Assembly: GCA_011754105.1 (NCBI GenBank)
Contig: JAAKDF010000010.1
Location: 1-64,000, forward strand
DNA from: Serratia symbiotica
GTDB lineage: Bacteria > Pseudomonadota > Gammaproteobacteria > Enterobacterales > Enterobacteriaceae
Length of the DNA: 64,000 nucleotides
Direction of reading: 5' to 3'
Positions within the stretch are counted from its first letter, which is position 1. Every line of letters begins with the position of its first letter. A program made the translations under genes and the position numbers. Positions 1 to 8,642 of the stretch are shown here, in pieces. A model generated the notes under the pieces. It saw only the letters and a list, made by a program, of their open reading frames with translations. It was not told the DNA's origin and searched no databases.

Positions 1-104
1 TAAATAAGATGATGCTGGCCGGTATGCCAGAAACTCTAGGCGTTGCCTAAAAGATGCCCATTCAGGGGACTCTTTATGCCAAATCAAATTTATTAAATAA
101 AGCC
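1..104 (+). mobile_element. IS5-family (IS903-like) element, 3' end fragment
   Basis: This stretch matches the 3' end of the nearly complete IS copy at 45983-46999: both run through the last transposase codons (a segment reading GMPETL in one frame), then a common tail, and finish in an imperfect terminal repeat, AAATTTATTAAATAAAGCC, at the right end. The rest of the element lies outside the window. The terminal repeat resembles the IS903-type end GGCTTTGTTGAATAAATC. Confidence 0.75.
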
Positions 105-355
105 ACGCTTACTTACCCACCACTGTTGCAACAATAGGCTCTAGGATGTGTTACCCTACGCCAAAAACAGCTTCAGTTGATATCCAACCAGTTTATACAT
201 TATTTTAATCACACAACGTGGATTCGCCGTTCGGTTATAATGCGCTAGCTTGTTAGACACATATACGGATATAACTTTATTACATTTCACTGCTAGTTTC
301 GTTGCCAAACATTAGCGTAATTCCCTATTTACTTCATTGGTTAACGGAGTAACAC
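105..355. other. Intergenic region upstream of pykA relic
   Basis: No gene is recognisable here. In E. coli hexR and zwf lie upstream of pykA, but I see no trace of either. A TATAAT hexamer at 236-241 could be the -10 box of the old pykA promoter; no good -35 hexamer is visible at 17 bp. Confidence 0.4.
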
Positions 356-1799
356 ATATCCAGACGCCTCAGAAGAACCAAGATTGTTGTCCCACTTGGG
401 ACGGCAACTGCCGCCAGCGACAATAATCTGGAAAAGATCATTGTCGCTGGCGCTAACGTAGTTCGGCTTAATTTTTCTCACTGCAACCCAGAAGATCACT
501 AAAATCGCGCGAACCAGGTACGTAAAATTGCTAGCAAACTGGGAATTCACGTCGCCATTTTAAGCGACTTACAAGGACCAAAAAATCCGCTTTTCACCTT
601 CAAGTAAGGAAAAATATTACGCAAAGTGGGCGATAAATTCCTGCTTGATGCTAGTCTCTCTCATGGCGAAGAGGATAAAGTAAAAGTCAATATCGACTAT
701 AAAGGTCTACCTAAGGATGTGGTGCTAGGAGATGTACTCCTGATCGACGATAGCCGCGTGCAGTTGAAAGTACTGCAAGTTCAAGGCATGAAAGTATTTA
801 CTGAAGTTACCATGGGTGGCCCGTTGTGTAACAATAAAAGCATTAACAAGCTTGGCGGTGGCCAGTCAGCCAAAGCACTAACAGAAAAAGATCTAGCAGA
901 TATCGTCACTGCAGCCAAGATTGGCGTCGACTATGTAGCCGTTTCCTTTCCAGATACCGGTGAAGACTTGGACTACGCCCGCCATCTGCCGCGTGATGCT
1001 AGTTGTTACGCCAAAATTGTTTCCAAGGTTGAGCACGCCGAAGCAGTTTACAGCGATGAAACCATGGACGCAGTATCATTCTAGCCTCCGATGTAGTGAT
1101 GGAGTCTCGTGGCTATCTAGGCGTGGAGTTCGGCTAGCCATAACTGATCGGTATCCAGAAAAAACTGATCCTCCGTGCCCGTACGTTGAACCGTGCCGTC
1201 ATTACCGCAACACAAATAATGGAATCGATGATCCCCAACCCGCTGCCTAGCCCGTGCTGAAGTGATGGATGTATCAAACGCCGTGTTGGATGGTACCGAT
1301 GCTGTCATGCTGTCGGCGGAAACCGCTGCTGGCCAGTAACCAGCGGAGCCCGTGGCGGCAATGGCAAACGTTTCCCTGGGTGCGGATAAGATCCTAAGTA
1401 TCAACGTCTCTAGGCACCGTCTGGATGTGCAGTTTAACAACATTGAAGACATGGCGATCGCCTCTTCAATGTACGCGGCTAACCACCTGAAAGGGGTTAC
1501 CGCACTGATCGCTATGACCAAATCCGGCCGCACCGCCATGATGATGTCGCGTATTAGTCTTCAGCCTGCCGATCTTCGCAATGTCTCGCCATGAACACAC
1601 GCTAAACCTAGCTGCACTGTACCGTGGCGTAACGCCGGTGTACTTTTCGATAGCCGCGATGGTCATGTCATCACCGACACTGATGACGTGAACCACCTTA
1701 GTGATAAAGGCTTCCTGGTTTCTAGCGATCGACACCCATGGTTGCGTGATGGGAACTATCGGCACCAATAATACCTGACGTATCCCAAGAGTCGAGTAA
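356..1799 (+). pseudogene. pykA: Pyruvate kinase II (PykA) pseudogene
   Basis: PykA converts phosphoenolpyruvate and ADP to pyruvate and ATP in lower glycolysis. Matches to the enterobacterial protein run from the N-terminal RRLRRTKIV region to the C-terminal segment near GSTNTTRI, in several frames. Readable parts include 626-1084 (DKFLLD, GINKLGG-like and AEAV regions) and 1352-1594 ([11 protein letters not shown]). The start codon has become ATA (356-358). Internal stops and shifts occur near 600, 1083, 1340 and 1590, and an extra TGA sits just before the terminal TAA at 1797-1799. It lies head-to-head with lpxM as in E. coli. It cannot make a working enzyme; whether pykF remains elsewhere cannot be seen. 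Confidence 0.9.
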
Positions 1800-1919
1800 T
1801 GACCACTTCAAAGAAGTGCCAGGGAAGCGCTGGCTAGCATTTTTCATGGTTCTTTCACCACCATAACGGTTTTACCACTGGGTGAATTTAGTCTTTCATC
1901 ATCAAACTGTGAGCTTGGT

Positions 1920-2894
1920 TTAGCGATATAGATCATCACGCGAGTAAGGCTCTATCTCCCCTTCTTTACGCGTTTTCAGCAGTTTCAAGATCCAGGTGTA
2001 CTGTTCAGGATTCGGCCCTACTAAGTTTTCCACTTCTTCATTCATACGGCGGGCGATGCGCTCGTCGTCCGCCTCAGCCAAATCATCCATTGGCTCGCGG
2101 ATATAGATATTCAGCCTGCTATCTTTACCATCATATACTGGAAACAGCGGCACGATCGCAGCACGGCACACTTTCATCAGGCCACCAACGGCTGGCAGTG
2201 TTGCCTTGTAGGTAGCAAAGAAATCAGCAAATTCGCTGTGCTCTACACCGTGATCCTGATCGGGTAAATAATATCCCCAAAATCCTTGACGTACCGAGTG
2301 GATAAAAGGCTTGATTCCGTCATTACGCGCATGCATACGTCCGCCAAACTTGCGGCGCACGGCGTTCCACATGTAGTCTATCAGTGGATTACGTTGGTTA
2401 TGGAACATCGCCGCCATCGGCTGCCCACGCGCGGCCATCAGCATCGCGGGCACATCTACCGCCCAACCATGCGGCACCAAAAATATTACATTACGTCCTT
2501 CCCCACGTATTTTATCTAGCACCTCTTCTCCGTGCCAATGCACGCGTTTTAACACTTTTTCCGCTTTAGTACAGGCAAGCTCGGCCATCAGAACCATCGA
2601 TTGCGGCGCGCAGGCAAACATTGCGTCAATAATATGCTCACGTTCGCTTTCTGATGTATTGGGCAGGCAGTACAGCAGATTAATGCGTGCACGGCGTCTT
2701 GCACCTGCCGCCAACTTACCAGCCAATATGCCGATCGCACCTAGTAGTGTATCGCGCCGGCGCGCAGGCACCAGCGAAATACCCGCAATCAGGCCGATAC
2801 CCAGCCAAACGCCCCAGTAGCGTGGGGCGAAAAAGGCTTTCTGGAAGTGCGGAATGAATTCTAAGTTTGATTTTTTTTCTTTTTGCATGCACAA
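1920..2894 (-). CDS. lpxM: Lipid A myristoyltransferase LpxM (MsbB)
   Basis: Inner-membrane acyltransferase that adds the last secondary acyl chain (myristate) to lipid A. The 324-residue product is the usual length for LpxM (323 in E. coli). It has a membrane segment at about residues 25-43, and the HX4D catalytic motif of the LpxL/LpxM family is intact as HGWAVD (H142, D147). The FHNQRNP and YYLPDQDHG stretches are typical of the family. Start could be the first or the third codon (both ATG; 2894 or 2888). The gene stands alone between the pykA relic and mepM, as in E. coli. It implies that hexa-acylated lipid A may still be made. Confidence 0.95.
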   Translation of the reverse strand: MCMQKEKKSNLEFIPHFQKAFFAPRYWGVWLGIGLIAGISLVPARRRDTLLGAIGILAGKLAAGARRRARINLLYCLPNTSESEREHIIDAMFACAPQSMVLMAELACTKAEKVLKRVHWHGEEVLDKIRGEGRNVIFLVPHGWAVDVPAMLMAARGQPMAAMFHNQRNPLIDYMWNAVRRKFGGRMHARNDGIKPFIHSVRQGFWGYYLPDQDHGVEHSEFADFFATYKATLPAVGGLMKVCRAAIVPLFPVYDGKDSRLNIYIREPMDDLAEADDERIARRMNEEVENLVGPNPEQYTWILKLLKTRKEGEIEPYSRDDLYR

Positions 2895-3163
2895 AATCTT
2901 AATCTATCGGTTCGGCCGATAATAATCATAGCAAATAATTTTGCTATTATACCCTAAATAATTTGCGTTACAGGAAAGAGGCAACGCAGCGACAAGTCGG
3001 TCGGGAAACGATTTGAACAGCACTTGCGCTGAGACTCATCAGTGACTGGGGGGGATGACCGAGGAAAACTCACGCACAGGCCACTTGAAGTATCACGGGT
3101 ATAACACTGGCGAAGCACCGATATAAAACAACATTAGGCCGATAGCATCGCGGTCGAACGGGA
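2895..3163. other. lpxM-mepM intergenic region
   Basis: About 270 bp with no coding signal. The segment at roughly 2970-3120 is richer in G and C than its surroundings and resembles an intergenic repeat, but no second copy occurs in the window, so I cannot classify it. Confidence 0.3.
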
Positions 3164-4486
3164 TTAATCAAGCGGTAGTTGCGCAACCATTTCCTTCATT
3201 TGCGCCAGATAAATGCTACGTTCCTTGCCGATTAAGCCTTTAGAATGCGGCAACTTCGCTGTCAGCGGGTTTACCGCCTGTTGGTTGATCCACAGTTCAA
3301 AATGCAGATGCGGCCCGGTAGAACGTCCGCTATTGCCTGATAGCGCAATGTGCTTACCACGCTTCACATGCTGCCCTGGTTTAACTAACAGCTTCTCCAA
3401 GTGCATATAGCGCGTGGTGTACTGACGGCCATGACGGATTGCCACGTAATAGCCTGCGGACCCGCTGTGTTTGGCGATCAACACTTCACCGTCACCTACC
3501 GCCACCACGGGAGTACCGATCGGCATGGCGAAATCAATACCTTTATGTGGCGCAATACGGCCAGTAACCGGATTTACCCGACGCGGATTAAAGCTGGAAG
3601 AAATGCGGAACTGTTTCATGGTTGGAAAACGCATAAAACCGCGCGCCAAGCCGGAACCATCACGATCGTAGAATTTGCCATCTTTAGCGCGGATTGCGTA
3701 GTAATCCTTGCCACCAGTACGTATACGAAATGCCAGCAGTTGGCTTTGCGTTTTTTTACCGTCAAAATCCTCACGCGATATTAGCACAGAAAATGGGTCA
3801 CCTTTGCGCAGCTTGTCGAAATCCAATTGCCACTGTAGCGCCTTAACCACCGTATTAATCTCAGTGCGGCTCAGGCCAGCCTCACCGGCACTGCTGACGA
3901 AGCTACCACTCAAGTGGCCACTGACTACGCTGTTACGCCATTCACCATGCTGCCATTGCTGCGACTCTTTAAAGCTGTTTCCGACGCGATCGTAAGTGCG
4001 CGTTTCACGGCGAGAAAGTTCCCACCTAAGCTGTTGCAGGTCACCAGCGGAGTTCGGCGTCCACGATAGCTGCTGGCCGACCTTCAGATTGCACAGATCG
4101 CGATACTGTGCAGCCAACAGTGTGACATCCGACATTTCGATGCCATATTGGGTCAGAATACTGCCGAGAGTATCACCGGAAGAAACGATATATTCATGCA
4201 CGTTTCCTGCGCCGACGCCCTTTTGATCAAGCTCATCCTGGGGTAATTCATCATCAGGAACAGATGGGTCTGCATCAATCGGTTCACTGGCTTCTGGCAA
4301 CATGACCCGCAACTGGCTTGCTTCTAATTCGACGTTCTTAACGCTAGGGGCATATTCTGGGTGATAAATAAAAGGTTGCCAGATTTTAATGGCAAATATC
4401 ACCACAGTCAGCGACCACAGCATGCCGCGATAGATCCGTGGCAAGCTGTTATAAGCTAGAAAGATAGTTTGGACTATCCGCTGCAC
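3164..4486 (-). CDS. mepM: Murein DD-endopeptidase MepM (YebA)
   Basis: Periplasmic zinc metallopeptidase that cuts D-Ala-mDAP crosslinks so that new peptidoglycan can be inserted. The 440-residue length equals E. coli MepM. A single N-terminal membrane anchor lies at about 21-40, a LysM domain at about 98-142 (EYIVSSGDTLGSIL), and an M23 peptidase domain at about 300-420. Zinc ligands are visible: HKGID (H314, D318) and HLHFE (H393, H395). It is downstream of a znuA relic, as in E. coli where znuA and mepM are neighbours. It is intact despite surrounding decay, consistent with an essential role in cell-wall growth. Confidence 0.96.
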   Translation of the reverse strand: MQRIVQTIFLAYNSLPRIYRGMLWSLTVVIFAIKIWQPFIYHPEYAPSVKNVELEASQLRVMLPEASEPIDADPSVPDDELPQDELDQKGVGAGNVHEYIVSSGDTLGSILTQYGIEMSDVTLLAAQYRDLCNLKVGQQLSWTPNSAGDLQQLRWELSRRETRTYDRVGNSFKESQQWQHGEWRNSVVSGHLSGSFVSSAGEAGLSRTEINTVVKALQWQLDFDKLRKGDPFSVLISREDFDGKKTQSQLLAFRIRTGGKDYYAIRAKDGKFYDRDGSGLARGFMRFPTMKQFRISSSFNPRRVNPVTGRIAPHKGIDFAMPIGTPVVAVGDGEVLIAKHSGSAGYYVAIRHGRQYTTRYMHLEKLLVKPGQHVKRGKHIALSGNSGRSTGPHLHFELWINQQAVNPLTAKLPHSKGLIGKERSIYLAQMKEMVAQLPLD

Positions 4487-4507
4487 TCGATATTATCCTT
4501 ATAAGCT

Positions 4508-4880
4508 TTACTCCAGGCGGCTCACGAAATGGCTCGACAGGGCTTCTGTAATTTCTTATAGCTGTCTTTTACCAATGTGATGCAGATTTCCAACGGGCCT
4601 AGTTACTCCCCTTGGCTACGACTTTGATTACGTCCAACCTGGATTGTGGCTCAGCAAAAAAGACTGCTTTTTGCTCAACCCATTGTGTTCAAATTTAGTG
4701 TAAGCGCTATGCTTTAGGCTGAATTTCTGGGTTAACGGTAGGATGACCTAGTGGGCGCAGCACAAACCGTGGTGTTTTTCAAAATAACCGTAAGCAGGGT
4801 GAAAACAACATCACTTCTACCTTGCATAAGCGTAAGCATGTTACCAATCTTTCTGTAAATTTGCGTCAGCATTTCTTTGA
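4508..4880 (-). pseudogene. znuA: ZnuA zinc-binding protein, C-terminal relic
   Basis: ZnuA is the periplasmic zinc carrier of the ZnuABC importer. In the reverse strand one frame reads FHPAYGYFEKHHGL (compare FHDAYGYFEKQFGL of E. coli ZnuA) and another PLGHPTVNPEIQP, followed by a VEQKAVFFAEPQ-like piece and a terminal VSRLE stop at 4508-4510. The N-terminal half, and the divergent znuC and znuB genes normally found between znuA and ruvB, are gone. Several frameshifts and stops separate the readable pieces. The identification rests on order (mepM-znuA-ruvB) plus these short matches. Confidence 0.75.
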
Positions 4881-4898
4881 ACCCGCGCAGGGTTTCAG

Positions 4899-4936
4899 CT
4901 TAATTCATTCTTATTTTAAGATAAGAATGAATTAAG
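4899..4936. repeat. Perfect 16-bp inverted repeat
   Basis: Two 16-base arms (left arm CTTAATTCATTCTTAT) flank a 6-base spacer. The palindrome is AT-rich and lies in the znuCB deletion scar between the znuA relic and ruvB. It has no T-run, so it is not a classical terminator. Confidence 0.7.
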
Positions 4937-5085
4937 AATTAGGCGAAATGGCGTTTACGGTCACTTTTGCTACTTCTGTAGACAGTTAAACAGGTCTATT
5001 TTATGCATTCATACCGTCACACTAAGCATGACTATGTTGCCGATATAGCGGTGAAAAGAGCTGCTGATGCTACCCTTTTAACTGT

Positions 5086-6093
5086 TTATTCCTCTCCGTA
5101 TTCGATGCCAAAATGCCGGTAGGCATGATGGGTCGCCATACGTCCACGCGGTGTACGCTGGACAAAGCCCTGTTGGATTAGGAAGGGTTCGATAACGTCT
5201 TCAATGGTTTCACGCTCTTCACCTATCGCCGCAGCCAGGTTATCCAGCCCTACCGGCCCCCCAGTGAACTTATCTATAACCGCCAGCAATAGCTTGCGAT
5301 CCATATAGTCAAAGCCTTCGGCATCTACATTGAGCATATCCAGCGCTTGCATGGCTACTTCACCATTAATCACACCATCAGCGCGCACCTCAGCAAAGTC
5401 GCGCACCCGGCGTAGCAAACGGTTGGCGATGCGCGGCGTACCGCGCGCCCGGCGCGCTATTTGATGAGAACCATCGCCAGAAAGATCTAGCCCCAAGCAG
5501 CGAGCGCTGCGCGATACGATGTGTTGCAAGTCTGCCACTTGGTAAAATTCTAGCCGTTGCACAATGCCGAAACGATCACGTAGCGGTGACGTAAGCGAGC
5601 CAGCGCGAGTGGTAGCGCCGACCAGGGTAAACGGCGGCAGATCAATTTTGATCGAACGTGCAGCCGGGCCATCACCGATCATGATATCCAGTTGATAATC
5701 TTCCATCGCCGGGTACAACACCTCTTCGACCACTGGTGACAGTCGATGGATCTCATCGATAAACAGCACATCATGCGGTTCGAGGTTGGTGAGCATCGCC
5801 GCCAGATCGCCCGCTTTCTCCAACACTGGGCCGGAGGTAGTGCGCAGATTAACTCCCACTTCATTGGCGACAATATTAGCCAAAGTGGTTTTTCCTAATC
5901 CAGGCGGACCAAAGATCAACAAGTGATCCAGCGCATCGCCACGCTGCCTGGCCGCTTGAATAAAGATTTCCATCTGCTCGCATACATGCGGTTGCCCAAC
6001 GTACTCCGCCAGCAGTTTCGGACGGATGGCTTGATCGAGAAGTTCCTCCTCATTGATCGGTTGTGCTAAAATTAGGCGATCGGATTCAATCAT
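5086..6093 (-). CDS. ruvB: Holliday junction branch migration ATPase RuvB
   Basis: AAA+ motor that, with RuvA, drives branch migration of Holliday junctions. The product has 335 residues (E. coli 336). Walker A is GPPGLGKT (62-69), Walker B is DEIH (113-116), and the sensor region GATTR and the C-terminal winged-helix region ([16 protein letters not shown]) are intact. It follows ruvA with a 21-bp gap and is almost certainly in the same operon. The downstream znu cluster is deleted. The full RuvABC set is preserved in this window although other repair genes (uvrC, nfi) are not. Confidence 0.97.
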   Translation of the reverse strand: MIESDRLILAQPINEEELLDQAIRPKLLAEYVGQPHVCEQMEIFIQAARQRGDALDHLLIFGPPGLGKTTLANIVANEVGVNLRTTSGPVLEKAGDLAAMLTNLEPHDVLFIDEIHRLSPVVEEVLYPAMEDYQLDIMIGDGPAARSIKIDLPPFTLVGATTRAGSLTSPLRDRFGIVQRLEFYQVADLQHIVSRSARCLGLDLSGDGSHQIARRARGTPRIANRLLRRVRDFAEVRADGVINGEVAMQALDMLNVDAEGFDYMDRKLLLAVIDKFTGGPVGLDNLAAAIGEERETIEDVIEPFLIQQGFVQRTPRGRMATHHAYRHFGIEYGEE

Positions 6094-6114
6094 TGTCTGC
6101 CTACCTTGTCAACC

Positions 6115-6729
6115 TTACAGCGCAGCGCGCAGCGCATCACGGATCAGGGTTTCGCAATCGGCACCCGATTTGGCGATTTTGCTGACCATACGGCTGGCTT
6201 CCTGCGGTTTATAGCCCAACGCCACCAACGCGGAGACAGCTTCAGCTTCGGTATCGTTATCAGCGGATTGCACCGCCGTAGCCGGCAAACTACTCCTACT
6301 GCTGTTGGTAAACAGATCGCCATTAAGCCCTTTGAAACGGTCTTTCATTTCCACGACTAGACGCTCGGCGGTTTTTTTCCCGACACCCGGCAGTTTAATC
6401 AGGGTGGTAATCTCTTCATGCTCTACCGCGCTAACAAACTGCTGCGCGGACATGCCGGACAGGATCGCCAGCGCCAGTTTTGGCCCAACGCCGTTGACTT
6501 TGATCAGTTCACGAAAAAGCGCACGCTCTTGCTTATCATTGAAGCCATAAAGCAATTGCGAGTCTTCACGCACAACAAAGTGGGTAAACACGATAGCCTC
6601 TTGCCCCTGTTTCGGCAGTTGATAAAAGCAGGTCATTGGCATATAAACTTCATAACCCAAACCGTTCACCTCTAGTAACACCAGTGGCGGCTGCTTTTCC
6701 ATAATATTTCCTCTGAGACGACCTATCAT
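6115..6729 (-). CDS. ruvA: Holliday junction DNA helicase subunit RuvA
   Basis: RuvA binds the four-way junction and recruits RuvB. The 204-residue product is the standard length (203 in E. coli). It starts MIGRLRGN, carries the two helix-hairpin-helix motifs ([16 protein letters not shown] and [16 protein letters not shown] regions), and ends with the flexible-linked domain III ([18 protein letters not shown]). It is the first gene of a ruvA-ruvB operon. A CTGG-N8-CCAG palindrome matching the LexA box of E. coli ruvAB lies 74 bp upstream. Confidence 0.97.
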   Translation of the reverse strand: MIGRLRGNIMEKQPPLVLLEVNGLGYEVYMPMTCFYQLPKQGQEAIVFTHFVVREDSQLLYGFNDKQERALFRELIKVNGVGPKLALAILSGMSAQQFVSAVEHEEITTLIKLPGVGKKTAERLVVEMKDRFKGLNGDLFTNSSRSSLPATAVQSADNDTEAEAVSALVALGYKPQEASRMVSKIAKSGADCETLIRDALRAAL

Positions 6730-6793
6730 TTACCCTCCTGTAAGTTCCCTGATCATTATTCACTGCCATACCATGCTGGTAAAGCTTATAGCA

Positions 6794-6821
6794 TAAAAAG
6801 GGCTGGATGAATATCCAGCCC
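6794..6821 (-). terminator. Rho-independent terminator of ruvC
   Basis: On the minus strand, 21 bp after the ruvC stop, a 9-bp perfect stem (GGGCTGGAT / ATCCAGCCC, 4-base loop) is followed directly by TTTTT. This is the form of an intrinsic terminator. The same palindrome also fits the SOS box of ruvA. Confidence 0.75.
6803..6818. promoter_or_regulatory. Candidate LexA (SOS) box for ruvAB
   Basis: The sequence CTGGATGAATATCCAG has the CTG-N10-CAG layout of LexA sites and differs only in the centre from the E. coli ruvAB box as I recall it (CTGG-ATATCTAT-CCAG). It is 74 bp upstream of the ruvA start. The E. coli ruvAB operon is SOS-induced. Whether LexA still exists in this genome cannot be seen here. 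Confidence 0.6.
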
Positions 6822-6841
6822 AATCAATAACCGGTTAAAGG

Positions 6842-7363
6842 CTATCTCAAGCGGCCATGCGCCAGATTCAGCCGCCCTACGCTCATCCGCAGCAAATTTT
6901 GGCTTAGATGGCAGTGGGTGATGGCTATCGCTAACGCATCGGCGGCATCCGCCCGTGGATTGGCGGAGAGCTTGAGCAACGAACGTACCATATGCTGTAC
7001 CTGGGCTTTTTCGGCAGCCCCCGTACCCACTATAGTTTGCTTTATCTGCCGTGCCGCATACTCAAACACGTCCAGGTTCTGATTCACGGCGGCGACAATT
7101 GCTACTCCACGCGCCTGACCAAGTTTGAGCGCCGAATCCGGGTTCTTGCCCATAAAAACTTGCTCAATAGCGAAAAATTTCGGTTGGAACTGTGTAATGA
7201 TTTCGCTGACGCCAGCATAAATTAGCTTCAGCCGCATAGGCATGTCCTCCACCATGGTCCGAATACAACCGCTAGCGATATAAGTCAATTGGCGGCCCTG
7301 CTGATGGATAAGGCCATAGCCGGTAATACGTGAACCGGGATCGATACCCAGTATGATCGCCAT
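6842..7363 (-). CDS. ruvC: Holliday junction endonuclease RuvC
   Basis: Resolves Holliday junctions by paired nicks. With the start at 7363 the product has 173 residues, exactly the E. coli length. An upstream ATG at 7375 is possible, but an AAGGTG ribosome site sits just before 7363. The acidic active site is visible: D in IDPGSR near residue 7, E in AIEQVF near 66, and the DAADALA pair near 138-141. It is co-oriented with yebC upstream and with ruvAB downstream, separated from ruvA by a terminator-like hairpin. It completes the RuvABC resolvasome. Confidence 0.96.
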   Translation of the reverse strand: MAIILGIDPGSRITGYGLIHQQGRQLTYIASGCIRTMVEDMPMRLKLIYAGVSEIITQFQPKFFAIEQVFMGKNPDSALKLGQARGVAIVAAVNQNLDVFEYAARQIKQTIVGTGAAEKAQVQHMVRSLLKLSANPRADAADALAIAITHCHLSQNLLRMSVGRLNLAHGRLR

Positions 7364-7436
7364 CGTTACATTCACCTTGTGTTAATCCTAGGTTCTGCGT
7401 GGTGCTGCCTTAGAACAACGCCGCATAGCAACCTCA

Positions 7437-8180
7437 TTACAGCGTAGCCGCAATCTCTTCGGAGATCTCACCGTTGTGGTAAACCTCCTGCACATCGTCG
7501 CAATCTTCCAGCATATCGATCAAACGCAGTAGTTTAGGCGCGGTTTCTGAGTCCATATCGGCTTTGGTCGATGGGATCATTGCGATTTCTGACGCTTCCA
7601 CGTTAAAACCGGCAGCGGTCAGTGCATCCTTCAACACACCCAGGCTTTCCCAGGCGGTGAACACATCAATTACACCATAATCATAACTGACGATGTCTTC
7701 TGCACCTGCTTCCAGCGACGCTTCCATCAATGCGTCTTCATCCACCCCTGGTGCGTAAGTGATCACGCCCTTTTTGGTGAACAAATAGGCGACAGATCCG
7801 TCGGTTCCCAGGTTTCCACCGCATTTGGTGAAGGCATGACGCACTTCCGCCACCGTGCGATTGCGGTTATCACTCAGGCATTCGATCATTACAGCAGTGC
7901 CGCCAGGGCCATAGCCTTCATAAATGATGCTTTCCATGTTGGAATCATCATAACCGCCTACACCGCGTACAATCGCACGGTTCATGGTGTCGCGCGTCAT
8001 ATTGTTCGCCAGCGCCTTATCCATCGCCACGCGTAAACGTGGGTTGGAATCAGGATCACCGCCGCCCAATTTGGCCGCAGTGACTAGCTCACGAATAATT
8101 TTGGTGAAAATTTTACCGCGTTTGGCGTCTTGCGCCGCTTTGCGGTGTTTTGTATTGGCCCACTTACTATGACCTGCCAT
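7437..8180 (-). CDS. yebC: YebC/PmpR family protein (TACO1 type)
   Basis: Conserved cytosolic protein of the YebC/TACO1 family. Members have been described as DNA-binding regulators and, more recently, as factors that help ribosomes through difficult proline-rich sequences. The start [10 protein letters not shown] at 8180 gives 247 residues, the normal size; an in-frame ATG 27 bp further out is less likely. Typical segments are [21 protein letters not shown]-like at the N-terminus, [14 protein letters not shown] in the middle and [20 protein letters not shown] at the end. It lies just upstream of ruvC, as in E. coli, and downstream of the nudB relic. Confidence 0.95.
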   Translation of the reverse strand: MAGHSKWANTKHRKAAQDAKRGKIFTKIIRELVTAAKLGGGDPDSNPRLRVAMDKALANNMTRDTMNRAIVRGVGGYDDSNMESIIYEGYGPGGTAVMIECLSDNRNRTVAEVRHAFTKCGGNLGTDGSVAYLFTKKGVITYAPGVDEDALMEASLEAGAEDIVSYDYGVIDVFTAWESLGVLKDALTAAGFNVEASEIAMIPSTKADMDSETAPKLLRLIDMLEDCDDVQEVYHNGEISEEIAATL

Positions 8181-8203
8181 AAAATCTCCGGGAATTACTG
8201 GAC

Positions 8204-8642
8204 TCAATTAATTACCAACTCTTCAATCGCCTGCTGGTTGCTCCACGACTTGGTTAGCGTCATGGCTTGCACAGCCTCTAGCCATTGGTAGGCGTAATGT
8301 TCGGTGAGCACCGGCTTGCATTCTTCGAGTAAAACCAAACAAAACCAATGTTTTTTATTACGCGTAGTTCCTGGGGGCATAGCGATAACGCAAATAGACA
8401 AAGAGTTTAAACTCCACACAGCTCTGGCAATCGAACATCTGCAAATTCTCTGCCTCAATATCAATGCCGACTTCTTCCATCACCTGATGTTGCGCTGCTT
8501 GTGGCGGCGACTTATTCTGCTCTAGGCTATCGGTGACCGACTGCCAAAATTTACTATCATCGCGCCGCTGTAACATTAGCACTCGACCGCTGGAGTTCGC
8601 ATAAATCACTACCAGGACAGATTCAGGACGCTTGTAGCTCAT
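8204..8642 (-). pseudogene. nudB: Dihydroneopterin triphosphate diphosphatase NudB, frameshifted
   Basis: NudB removes pyrophosphate from dihydroneopterin triphosphate in folate synthesis. The N-terminal part (8358-8642, YKRPESVLVVIYA) and the C-terminal part ([14 protein letters not shown]) are in different frames. The break is at about 8376-8380, where a run of five C (minus strand) replaces four; one base less restores RYAPGTTRN. The Nudix box is also damaged: where E. coli has GSVEEGETAPQAAMREVKEE, this has DSLEQNKSPPQAAQHQVMEE, losing the box glycine, one glutamate and the Arg-Glu pair. The 5' end overlaps the aspS stop. Slippage could not rescue activity given the lost residues. Confidence 0.88.

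Noticed and set aside
4899-4936. Palindrome as an intrinsic terminator
   Set aside because: Its stem is AT-rich and no T-run follows on either strand.
8204-8642. Programmed frameshift in nudB at the C5 run
   Set aside because: The Nudix catalytic residues are also lost, so restoring the frame would not give an active enzyme.
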